Translations under genes and position numbers: made by a program | Assembly: GCA_017941505.1 (NCBI GenBank) | Contig: JAGAWH010000182.1 | Span: forward strand, 1-11,317 | From: Faecalicoccus sp. | GTDB taxonomy: Bacteria > Bacillota_I > Bacilli_A > Erysipelotrichales > Erysipelotrichaceae | Direction of reading: 5' to 3' | Length of the DNA stretch: 11,317 nt | In this document: piece by piece, positions 1-6,304 of the stretch | How the letters are laid out: each line of letters starts with the position of its first letter | Position numbering within the stretch: position 1 is the stretch's first letter | The notes under the pieces: generated by a model | What the model saw: the letters and a program-made list of their open reading frames with translations, nothing else | Told to the model about the DNA's origin: nothing | Databases searched by the model: none

Positions 1-298
1 CAGCATTGATCAAACCCTCTATCCGGCTATGATCAATCTGGGAGCCAATCCAACCTTTCAAAATGCAGCCCTTTCCATAGAGGCCCATATTATTAATTTT
101 GATCAGGACATTTATGAAAAAGAGGTGCGTTTCTTCTTTATTGAAAAAATCCGGGATGAAATGCGTTTCCCGAGTCCCGACGCCCTTGCCGGCCAGCTGA
201 AAAGAGATGTAGAAACAGCTAAGAAACAATATCAAATTCATCAAAGGCTTGTGCAAAATACGGCAGAACTATGGGAAAAAATAACCTTTATCGGATAA
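1..298 (+). CDS. ribF: Bifunctional riboflavin kinase / FMN adenylyltransferase, C-terminal part (5' end outside window)
   Basis: This is the end of a RibF-type enzyme, which phosphorylates riboflavin to FMN and then adenylylates FMN to FAD in the cytoplasm. Only the C-terminal riboflavin kinase domain is visible. The frame is open from base 2 with no start; the ATG at 29 lies inside the domain and is not the true start. The fragment shows the family's GANPTF motif (41-58), whose residues help bind metal and nucleotide in this fold. It also shows SIEAHI, whose Glu (codon 80-82) matches the catalytic Glu of riboflavin kinases. A FDQDIYEKEV stretch and an IRDEMRFPS segment follow, as in the family, then a helical tail ending in TAA. 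The gene is separated from the next one by a 41-base region carrying a promoter, so it probably belongs to an upstream transcript. The N-terminal adenylyltransferase half cannot be seen here. Confidence 0.9.
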   Translation, partial: SIDQTLYPAMINLGANPTFQNAALSIEAHIINFDQDIYEKEVRFFFIEKIRDEMRFPSPDALAGQLKRDVETAKKQYQIHQRLVQNTAELWEKITFIG

Positions 299-315
299 TG
301 CTTTTTTGTTATAAT
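287..315 (+). promoter_or_regulatory. Extended -10 promoter for the Asp23-like gene
   Basis: Bases 307-315 read TGTTATAAT, a perfect sigma-A -10 hexamer (310-315) with the upstream TG of an extended -10. At 17-base spacing the -35 position (287-292, TTTATC) is weak and lies inside the end of ribF, which is common for extended -10 promoters. Transcription would start near 321-323, leaving a leader of only about 18 bases before the ATG at 340. It is the only convincing promoter I see in the window, so it may also serve the downstream genes by readthrough. Confidence 0.75.
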
Positions 316-327
316 GGTCATTAGAAA

Positions 328-335
328 AGAGGAAG
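328..335 (+). promoter_or_regulatory. Ribosome binding site of the Asp23-like gene
   Basis: AGAGGAAG lies four bases before the ATG at 340. It fixes that ATG as the start and fits the short leader made by the extended -10 promoter. Confidence 0.7.
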
Positions 336-339
336 TTTT

Positions 340-669
340 ATGGCTAAGGAATATGTAACTTTAAAACCGAAAAATGAATTCGGTGATGTTAAATTAAATA
401 AAAGCGTTTTTTCTTCCATCGCATTAAATGTTATCTCTGAAGATGAAAATGTAAAATTAGTTGATGACTCCAAGCCGTTTAAAAGCGGAATCATCGCTAA
501 AGTTGAAGAAGACGCAATGGTAATTACCGTTCGTATTAAAGTTAACCACAAGGCAAATGTGACAGACGTTTGCGCAAATTTGCAGGACAAGATCTTTGAA
601 AGCATTTCTTATATGACCGGTTATAAACCTGATTCCATTGAAATCGAGGTTGTCGGATTTATCTTTTAG
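340..669 (+). CDS. Asp23/Gls24 family protein (YqhY-like)
   Basis: This small acidic protein of 109 residues has the Asp23/Gls24 (DUF322) layout. An N-terminal GDVKLNKSVFSSIALNVI segment matches the family's 'G.i.is..v...ia' opening. A central beta region (VITVRIKVNH) is followed by a helix with LQDKIFESISYMTGYKPDSIEIEVVGF, the typical C-terminal signature. It has no signal peptide or membrane segment. In Bacillus subtilis the homologue YqhY sits next to accBC and nusB and has been linked to control of acetyl-CoA carboxylase. Other members are alkaline-shock or envelope-stress proteins, so the exact role here is open. It has its own promoter and a terminator right behind it, so it is probably expressed partly apart from the downstream genes. 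The neighbour upstream is ribF rather than acc genes. Family assignment is secure; function is not. Confidence 0.88.
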   Translation: MAKEYVTLKPKNEFGDVKLNKSVFSSIALNVISEDENVKLVDDSKPFKSGIIAKVEEDAMVITVRIKVNHKANVTDVCANLQDKIFESISYMTGYKPDSIEIEVVGFIF

Positions 670-694
670 GAAATCGTTTGATTTCCTTTTTTTT
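668..694 (+). terminator. Intrinsic terminator (possible attenuator) behind the Asp23-like gene
   Basis: GGAAATC (669-675), a four-base loop GTTT (676-679) and GATTTCC (680-686) form a perfect 7-bp stem, extendable by A668-T687. Eight T residues (687-694) follow. The stem begins with the last base of the TAG stop codon, so a ribosome sitting on the stop would cover most of it. No promoter is recognisable between this hairpin and the next gene at 720, so the downstream genes probably depend on incomplete termination here. Confidence 0.82.
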
Positions 695-708
695 CAAAAT
701 GAACAGAT

Positions 709-716
709 AGGAGGGA
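709..716 (+). promoter_or_regulatory. Ribosome binding site of the 5'-nucleotidase gene
   Basis: AGGAGGGA ends three bases before the ATG at 720; its GGAGG core is five bases away. It is one of the two strongest Shine-Dalgarno sites in the window and supports this start. Confidence 0.8.
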
Positions 717-719
717 CAT

Positions 720-1610
720 ATGGCAAACCAGTTTGATAAAAACCTTGTCATCGCAATATCAAGTCGTGCCTTATTTGATCTGGAAGCAGCCAACAAGATC
801 TTTGAAACGGAAGGATTGGATGCTTACAGAGATTATCAATTGGCTAATGAAGATGTGATTCTGGATGAAGGTCCGGGTTTTTCCCTGGTAAAAAATCTTC
901 TGTCTTTAAATGAATCAGCGGGCAAAAAAGTAGTTGAAGTCATTGTCATGTCCCGAAATTCTGCAGAGACTTCACTTCGCATTATGAATTCCATCGATCA
1001 TTATAATCTGGATATTAAAAGAATGATGATGAGCGGTGGGGAAGATATATCCCGTTATTTAAAACCATTCCGAGTGGATTTATTTTTAAGCTGCAATGAA
1101 GAAGATGTTACCTCCGCTGTTAACCGCGGATATGCAGCCGGTATCATTTATAACGGCTATAAATATAACGATATCCCTGAAGGTCAGATTCGTATCGCTT
1201 TTGATGCGGATGCCGTATTATTCAGTGCCGAAAGCGAAGAGATCTTTCAAAAACACGGATTGGATGCCTTTGTTCAAAATGAAATCAAAAACCAGGATAA
1301 GGCATTGGAACAGGGGCCTATGGCCGGCTTCTTGATGGGACTTGCAAAGCTGCAAAATCAGCTTCAAGGTACCGATAAGATCCGCACGGCAATTGTGACC
1401 GCAAGAGATAAAGATTCCGGACGCCGCGTGATTAAAACGCTGCGTAAATGGAATATTAATATAAATGAAATCTTCTTTTTGTCCGGAGCTGATAAAGCCG
1501 AAGTGCTGGAAAGCTTTGGGGCAAATATATTCTTTGATGACCAGGAAAAAAACGCGCTTCCGGCAGCTTCGGTTGTCCCTAGCGCCCGTGTACCGTATAA
1601 GAAAGGATGA
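720..1610 (+). CDS. Cytosolic 5'-nucleotidase, cN-I (NT5C1) family, HAD fold
   Basis: The 296-residue protein resembles the bacterial relatives of vertebrate cytosolic 5'-nucleotidase I (Pfam 5-nucleotidase family), which hydrolyse nucleoside monophosphates such as AMP to nucleoside and phosphate. The N-terminus carries the family motif AISSRALFDLEAANKIFE (residues 12-29). LSRNS-like MSRNS (77-81) and SGGEDISRYLKPF (105-117) follow. The HAD catalytic motif appears as FDADAVLFS (161-169), with D162 as likely nucleophile and D164 as acid/base. QGPMAGFL (198-205), VTARD (226-230) and the acidic metal motif FFDDQ (271-275) complete the site. Relatives I recall usually have a Gly between the two Asp residues and SDESE after them; here these are Ala and SAESE. 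It follows the terminator by 25 bases and runs to within 5 bases of nusB, so it looks like part of the nusB operon. The Bacillus locus has no such gene. Substrate preference cannot be read from the sequence. Confidence 0.85.
   Translation: MANQFDKNLVIAISSRALFDLEAANKIFETEGLDAYRDYQLANEDVILDEGPGFSLVKNLLSLNESAGKKVVEVIVMSRNSAETSLRIMNSIDHYNLDIKRMMMSGGEDISRYLKPFRVDLFLSCNEEDVTSAVNRGYAAGIIYNGYKYNDIPEGQIRIAFDADAVLFSAESEEIFQKHGLDAFVQNEIKNQDKALEQGPMAGFLMGLAKLQNQLQGTDKIRTAIVTARDKDSGRRVIKTLRKWNININEIFFLSGADKAEVLESFGANIFFDDQEKNALPAASVVPSARVPYKKG
1601..1607 (+). promoter_or_regulatory. Ribosome binding site deciding the nusB start
   Basis: GAAAGGA lies eight bases before the ATG at 1616. The other in-frame ATG, at 1607, overlaps this site and has no spacer, so 1616 is the better start. 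Confidence 0.7.
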
Positions 1611-1615
1611 ATATT

Positions 1616-1993
1616 ATGAATCGTCATGAAATGAGAGTTTTGGCAATGCAGTGTGTATACCAGCATCTATTGTTAAAAAAGGATATCCGTAAATGTCTTT
1701 TTGATGCCCTGGAGGGACAGAATGAAGTTGACGGTTATCTCTACAGCTTGACAATCACAACCTGTGCTCATGAAGATGAGTATATTCAAAAAGTATCTGA
1801 ATTCTTACGCGATGACTGGACTTTTGACCGTTTATCGCTGGTAGAACAGGCAATTCTTTTAATTTCCTGTCAGGAAATTCTGGACAATGAAACCTCAAAG
1901 CCAATCGTGATTAACGAAGCGGTTACGCTGGCAAAAGCGTATTGCGATGAGAATTCCTATAAAATGATTAACGGAGTATTGGACCGGCTATGA
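1616..1993 (+). CDS. nusB: Transcription antitermination factor NusB
   Basis: NusB binds boxA RNA together with NusE (ribosomal protein S10) and helps RNA polymerase read through rRNA operons. From the ATG at 1616 the protein has 125 residues, close to the usual 130-140. The N-terminus (NRHEMRVLAMQCVYQ) matches the family's basic 'R..AR..ALQ.LYQ' RNA-binding helix. The middle (DDWTFDRLSLVEQAILLISCQEIL) matches the 'W...R....D.AILRLA.YE' helices. The C-terminus (INEAVTLAKAYCDENSYKMINGVLDRL) is the classic NusB ending. An upstream in-frame ATG at 1607 would add three residues but has no spacer to the Shine-Dalgarno site. Its TGA stop overlaps the xseA start by four bases (ATGA, 1990-1993), which suggests translational coupling. 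In Bacillus folD lies at this junction; here nothing does. Confidence 0.92.
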   Translation: MNRHEMRVLAMQCVYQHLLLKKDIRKCLFDALEGQNEVDGYLYSLTITTCAHEDEYIQKVSEFLRDDWTFDRLSLVEQAILLISCQEILDNETSKPIVINEAVTLAKAYCDENSYKMINGVLDRL

Positions 1994-3405
1994 ATCAGGA
2001 AACAATCGTTCCTGTATCGGCCCTGATTACCCGGGTTCGAACATTTTTAGAATCTCATGTCAATATAGACACTGTATGGATTGAAGGTGAGATTTCTAAC
2101 TTAACCAAACATCGCTCAGGTCATTACTACTTTTCTCTGAAAGATGAAAAAGGAGCTATGAGCTGCGTCATGTTTGCCGGCTATGTATCCCATCTTAAAT
2201 TTGATGTTGAGGATGGCATGAAGGTTCAGGTAAAGGCCAAAGTATCCGTTTATGAACAGCGGGGCTCTTTGCAGTTATATGTAAAACAGATGCGCCCCAA
2301 CGGACTTGGCAGTTTATATCTTGAATTCGAAAAAAGAAAAGCTGAACTCTTAAAAGCCGGATATTTTGACCAGGCCCATAAAAAGGAAAAACCTTCCTAT
2401 ATGGAAGATATTGCGATCATTACCGCAAAGGAAGGGGCAGCTCTGCAGGATGCATTAAGAACCATACAGAAGCGCTGGCCGATGACAAGAGTTACCTTAT
2501 ATCCGGCACTGGTGCAGGGGATTCAGGCACCTTCCACGATTATTAAACAGATCAAATATGCCGATACAATGGGACATGATGCCATCTTGGTCATCCGCGG
2601 AGGCGGCTCCTATGAAGATCTATTCTGTTTTAATGATGTGGAACTTGTCAAAGCCGTATACAATACAGAGACCTATATTGTTTCCGGGGTCGGTCATGAA
2701 GTGGATACCTCCTTATGTGATCTGGCCGCCGATCACAGGTCGCTTACACCTACCGATGCAGCCGCATGGGTAACATGGGACCAGAAAGAAGTACATCGAA
2801 TATTGATGGACCGAAAAGCACAGATGTCTACAAAAATGACATCACAGCTTCAGATGTATAGAAATCATTTATCATTGATTCAAAAGAATCCGTATATTCA
2901 GGAACCGAAATCCTGGATCTTTGAAAAACAGGTTCATCTGGATCAAAACTTTATTACGATGGAACATCAAATGGAAAAGATTCTTTCTCAAAAGGAAACT
3001 ATCTCTAAATTCCATACAGACTTAGTTCAGGCAATGCGCCATACTATTGATATCCATCGTATTCAAAACGCAAATAACGTTCAATTATTGAATCGACTGT
3101 CAAAGTCCTTTAATAATGAGCTGACTATAGAATTGAAAAATCACCGTGCGAATTTACAAAGCGCAATTGTCCTTTACGATGAATCTATGCGCAAAAAACT
3201 CATGGAGAAAGCAGGGCTTTTGGATGCATATTCACCATTAAAAGTATTATCCAGAGGATATTCGATTGTTTATAACGATGAACATATCGTTAAAAATATC
3301 AACGATGTACAAAAGGATGATCCGATACACGTACGGGTAAATGATGGCATGATTCATGCCGTTGTTCAAAAAAAGGAGAATAATAATGGCGGAAAAGAAA
3401 ATTAA
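1990..3405 (+). CDS. xseA: Exodeoxyribonuclease VII large subunit
   Basis: XseA is the catalytic subunit of exonuclease VII, which degrades single-stranded DNA from both ends into oligonucleotides and works with several XseB subunits. The 471-residue protein starts with an OB-fold DNA-binding domain (about 5-105, including WIEGEISNLTKHRSGHYYFSL). The nuclease core follows (about 135-290). The residues that correspond to the catalytic set of E. coli XseA (D155, R205, H238, D241) are visible here as D154 (LQDA), R203 (RGGGS) and H236 and D239 (GHEVD). A long helical region (about 290-410), rich in charged and Gln residues, is the usual coiled-coil part that binds XseB. The C-terminal LSRGYSIVY segment is also typical. 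Length is slightly above the common 440-460. It overlaps nusB by 4 bases and xseB by 20 bases, giving a coupled pair for the two-subunit enzyme. Confidence 0.95.
   Translation: MNQETIVPVSALITRVRTFLESHVNIDTVWIEGEISNLTKHRSGHYYFSLKDEKGAMSCVMFAGYVSHLKFDVEDGMKVQVKAKVSVYEQRGSLQLYVKQMRPNGLGSLYLEFEKRKAELLKAGYFDQAHKKEKPSYMEDIAIITAKEGAALQDALRTIQKRWPMTRVTLYPALVQGIQAPSTIIKQIKYADTMGHDAILVIRGGGSYEDLFCFNDVELVKAVYNTETYIVSGVGHEVDTSLCDLAADHRSLTPTDAAAWVTWDQKEVHRILMDRKAQMSTKMTSQLQMYRNHLSLIQKNPYIQEPKSWIFEKQVHLDQNFITMEHQMEKILSQKETISKFHTDLVQAMRHTIDIHRIQNANNVQLLNRLSKSFNNELTIELKNHRANLQSAIVLYDESMRKKLMEKAGLLDAYSPLKVLSRGYSIVYNDEHIVKNINDVQKDDPIHVRVNDGMIHAVVQKKENNNGGKEN
3372..3379 (+). promoter_or_regulatory. Ribosome binding site deciding the xseB start
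   Basis: AAAGGAGA lies inside the xseA reading frame, with its GGAG core seven bases before the ATG at 3386. An in-frame ATG further upstream (3356) has no such site and would add ten residues unlike the family. Confidence 0.75.
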
Positions 3406-3595
3406 GTTTCAGGAAGCGATGAAACGCTTAGATGAAATTATCGCAAAGCTGAATTCCGGAGATTTGGAATTAGAAGATGCGATGGATCTTTTTGAAGAAG
3501 GAATTACCTTAACCAACCAATGTGAAAAACAGCTTAAAGAGTTTGAAAATAAAATGGATCAGTTAATGGCTGTCCGGGAGTCAAACAATGAGTGA
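3386..3595 (+). CDS. xseB: Exodeoxyribonuclease VII small subunit
   Basis: This 69-residue protein is the accessory subunit of exonuclease VII, which packs along the XseA coiled coil. The sequence is the standard XseB helical hairpin. KIKFQEAMKRLDEIIAKLNSG forms the first helix, with the 'FEEAL.RLEEIV..LE.G' pattern. DLELEDAMDLFEEGITLTNQCEKQL forms the second, with the 'L.LEE.L..YEEG..L...C...L' pattern. The rest is a short acidic tail. The start at 3386 is chosen from the Shine-Dalgarno site and from the typical family length (60-80 residues). It begins 20 bases inside xseA and ends 8 bases inside ispA, so its translation is probably coupled to both neighbours. Confidence 0.93.
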   Translation: MAEKKIKFQEAMKRLDEIIAKLNSGDLELEDAMDLFEEGITLTNQCEKQLKEFENKMDQLMAVRESNNE

Positions 3596-4424
3596 TTTTG
3601 AAGCCTACCTTCTGCAGGAAGTAAATGCAGGTATTCCATCCTTAACAAGAGAGGCGATGGCTTATTCTTTGATGAACGGCGGTAAACGGATTCGTCCGCA
3701 GTTATTATTTTCGGTATTGAAAGACCATGGTCTTCCGGAAAGCTTAGGTTATCCGGCAGCTGCCGCCATTGAAATGATCCATACTTATTCTTTGATCCAT
3801 GACGATCTTCCGGCTATGGATAACGATGATCTAAGAAGAGGAAAGCCTTCCTGCCATAAAGCTTTTAATGAAGCTGCCGCCATTCTTGCCGGTGATGGGT
3901 TACTGACCTTAGCCTTTCAGGAAATATTAAAAAGTGACACCGATGATACAAGACGTGTTTATTTAGTACAGAAATTATCCGAATATGCCGGCATTGAGGG
4001 CATGATCTACGGACAGGATCAGGATATGTTCTCGCAAACGGAAAATGCGGATATTGAATTACTTAAAAATATTGAAAGATATAAGACAGGCAAGCTTTTG
4101 ACTATTCCTTTAATTGCCGGATGTGTACTTGCACATTCAGAATCCGACTTAGATAAAATGCTTAGAATCGGGGAAAATATCGGCATTTTATTCCAGGTTC
4201 AGGATGATATTCTCGATGTGACAAAATCGGCAGAAGAGCTGGGAAAATCCAACAGCGATCTAGAAAACGATAAGATTACTGCCTGCTCCTTACTAGGATT
4301 AGATAAAGCCAAAGAAATGGTAGAACAATATGAGAAGATGATCTTAGAGGATATTTCTTTATTGTCCTACGACGCAAAAGAATTAAAGGGAATTTTAGAT
4401 TATCTGATGAAAAGAAACTATTGA
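3588..4424 (+). CDS. ispA: Farnesyl diphosphate synthase (geranyltranstransferase)
   Basis: This trans-prenyl diphosphate synthase condenses dimethylallyl or geranyl diphosphate with isopentenyl diphosphate to make farnesyl diphosphate, the precursor of undecaprenyl carriers and other isoprenoids. At 278 residues it is near the usual 290-300. GGKRIRP (31-37) binds the substrate diphosphate. The first Asp-rich motif is DDLPAMDNDD (72-81), with four residues between the Asp pair and the third Asp, as in bacterial FPP synthases. KTGKL (166-170) and the second Asp-rich motif DDILD (206-210) are intact. Two departures from the common pattern are visible: YGQDQD (141-146) where GGQ..D is usual, and KITAC after the second motif where K.TY is usual. 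It overlaps xseB by 8 bases and lies 14 bases before dxs, placing an early and a later isoprenoid enzyme together. Product length (C15 versus longer) cannot be proven from sequence. Confidence 0.92.
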   Translation: MSDFEAYLLQEVNAGIPSLTREAMAYSLMNGGKRIRPQLLFSVLKDHGLPESLGYPAAAAIEMIHTYSLIHDDLPAMDNDDLRRGKPSCHKAFNEAAAILAGDGLLTLAFQEILKSDTDDTRRVYLVQKLSEYAGIEGMIYGQDQDMFSQTENADIELLKNIERYKTGKLLTIPLIAGCVLAHSESDLDKMLRIGENIGILFQVQDDILDVTKSAEELGKSNSDLENDKITACSLLGLDKAKEMVEQYEKMILEDISLLSYDAKELKGILDYLMKRNY

Positions 4425-4438
4425 AATGAGGTGTCTGT

Positions 4439-6304
4439 ATGCGTGTATACGATATCGAATCACCAGAACAAATTAAAGGATTAACCATCCCCGAGCTGGA
4501 AGAATTAGCTGCGGATATTCGTTCTTTTCTGATTCACTCTATCTCAAAGACAGGTGGTCATCTTTCCAGTAATTTAGGTGTTATTGAGACTACCATTGCG
4601 ATGCATTATGTCTTTGATTCACCAAAGGATAAAATTATTTTTGATGTGGGACATCAATGTTATACGCATAAAATATTAACGGGCCGTTCGATTCATTTTT
4701 CCACGCTTCGACAGTTAGGTGGACTTTCCGGTTATCAGAAGCGCAATGAATCCATTCATGACTGCTGGGAAGCAGGACACTCTTCTACTTCGTTATCAGC
4801 AGCTTTGGGCTTTGCCGCTGCCCGTGATATCCGTCACCAGGACTACAATATCATTGCACTGATCGGTGATGGCGCTCTGACCGGCGGTGAAGCTATGGAA
4901 GCCTTAAATGATATCGGTTCCCAGCAGCGTCGTATGATTATTGTCTACAATGACAACAATATGTCGATTTCCCGTAACCACGGCGGAGTGGAAAAGCGGA
5001 TCACATCGGCAAGAAGCTCGCATCTTTACCGTAACATCAAAAAAGAAATGAAGCACGGTTTATCCCATGGTAAGGTCGGCGAAAGCGTTTTAAAATCGAT
5101 GACAGCTGTACGTGATTCCATCAAGAATAAAATTATCGATGCGCCGTTATTTAAGGAATTCAATTTAGATTATATCGGTCCGGTTAACGGACATGATATA
5201 CAGGAATTAATCAATGTATTTGAAACCGTAAAAGATCACGATGGACCGATTGTCGTACATGTCTTAACGAAAAAGGGAAAAGGTTATTCTTTTGCGGAAC
5301 AGGATACCGAAGGCAAATGGCATGGCGTGACACCTTTTCATATCGCAACCGGACAATCCATCGCTAAACTGCCTCCAAATCAATTATCCTGGTCGGAAAT
5401 TGTATCCCGCACCTTAATGGATTTTGCCATAGATAATCCGGATTTAGTTGCGATTACGCCGGCTATGGCGCAGGGAAGCAAGTTAGTGGAATTCTCCAAG
5501 AAATATCCGGATCGATTCTTTGACTGCGGTATTGCTGAACAGCATGCCATCACAATGGCCTGCGGTATGGCAGCAGGCGGTCTGCATCCATTTGTGAGTG
5601 TATACTCATCATTTCTGCAAAGAGCCTATGACCAGATGAACCACGATTTAGGAAGAATGCGTCTTCCGGTTGTCGTAGGAATAGACAGAGCAGGAATTGT
5701 CGGCGAAGACGGAGATACCCATCAAGGTGTCTTTGATATTGCGATGTTAAGAAATATTCCGAATTTGATCTTATCCCAGCCAAAAGACGGAGCTGAGATG
5801 CAGAATTTATTATATACAGCTTTTGAAAAGAAAGAGCCATATTGTATCCGCTATCCACGCGGTGTGGTTCCTTATGAGAAAAACCGAAAATACGAAATCA
5901 TCGAAACCGGAACCTGGACCAAGTTTACGGTTGGAGATGCACCTGCATGCATCGTGATTACTTACGGGCCGGATGTAGATCGAATTATTCATACCGCTAA
6001 GGAGAATGATATATCGATGATCGTTGTCAATGCACGTTTCTTTAAACCGGTTGATAAGCTCATGTTGAATGATATCTTTGAAAGCGGATTACCGATTTAT
6101 GTTTATGAACCGGACTGCATAATCGGCTCTTTATCGAGTGCAATTTTAGAATATAAGAATCAGCGTTATAAGGATATCAATATTGTGGGTATTCATGATC
6201 ATTATGTCTGCCATGGTTCTGTCCGTGCTTTAAGAAAGCTCGAAAAGATTGATTTAGAATCTCTGTTTAAGGAAATCACAAAAGATGGCAGAGAAGCGGC
6301 TTGA
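4439..6304 (+). CDS. dxs: 1-deoxy-D-xylulose-5-phosphate synthase
   Basis: Dxs joins pyruvate and glyceraldehyde 3-phosphate, using thiamine diphosphate, to make 1-deoxy-D-xylulose 5-phosphate, the first step of the MEP isoprenoid pathway. The 621-residue length is normal. The N-terminal domain has GGHLSSNLG (39-47) and FDVGHQCYTHK (68-78), with His41 and His72. The thiamine diphosphate motif starts at GDGALTGG (143-150) and closes at NDNNMS (171-176), binding Mg2+. The pyrimidine-binding domain has GIAEQHA with the catalytic Glu at 367, and DRAGIVGEDGDTHQG (416-430). A transketolase C-terminal domain completes it. The start is set by GAGGTG at 4428-4433, five bases upstream of the ATG. It overlaps tlyA by 20 bases. 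Its presence indicates that the organism uses the MEP route rather than only mevalonate. Confidence 0.96.
   Translation: MRVYDIESPEQIKGLTIPELEELAADIRSFLIHSISKTGGHLSSNLGVIETTIAMHYVFDSPKDKIIFDVGHQCYTHKILTGRSIHFSTLRQLGGLSGYQKRNESIHDCWEAGHSSTSLSAALGFAAARDIRHQDYNIIALIGDGALTGGEAMEALNDIGSQQRRMIIVYNDNNMSISRNHGGVEKRITSARSSHLYRNIKKEMKHGLSHGKVGESVLKSMTAVRDSIKNKIIDAPLFKEFNLDYIGPVNGHDIQELINVFETVKDHDGPIVVHVLTKKGKGYSFAEQDTEGKWHGVTPFHIATGQSIAKLPPNQLSWSEIVSRTLMDFAIDNPDLVAITPAMAQGSKLVEFSKKYPDRFFDCGIAEQHAITMACGMAAGGLHPFVSVYSSFLQRAYDQMNHDLGRMRLPVVVGIDRAGIVGEDGDTHQGVFDIAMLRNIPNLILSQPKDGAEMQNLLYTAFEKKEPYCIRYPRGVVPYEKNRKYEIIETGTWTKFTVGDAPACIVITYGPDVDRIIHTAKENDISMIVVNARFFKPVDKLMLNDIFESGLPIYVYEPDCIIGSLSSAILEYKNQRYKDINIVGIHDHYVCHGSVRALRKLEKIDLESLFKEITKDGREAA

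Noticed and set aside
288..308. Possible terminator after ribF (TTATC/GATAA followed by a T-run)
   Set aside because: The two arms are separated by a single base and cannot form a hairpin loop; the T-run alone is not enough.
569..578. Palindrome TTTGCGCAAA in the Asp23-like gene
   Set aside because: It is a ten-base palindrome within well-conserved coding sequence, with no second copy noticed nearby.
321..605. Antisense open frame opposite the Asp23-like gene
   Set aside because: It has no ribosome binding site or family resemblance, and the opposite strand carries a clear gene; its reading frame is a by-product of that gene.
1607..1615. ATG at 1607 as the nusB start
   Set aside because: It overlaps the Shine-Dalgarno sequence itself, leaving no spacer; the ATG at 1616 has proper spacing.
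1999..2012. LexA-like sequence GAAACAATCGTTCC at the beginning of xseA
   Set aside because: The right half fits the Bacillus LexA (DinR) box, but the left half lacks the needed GAAC. It lies inside coding sequence with no promoter beside it, so chance is the simpler explanation.
5550..5992. Two minus-strand open frames within dxs
   Set aside because: They lie opposite conserved dxs motifs and show no recognisable protein features.
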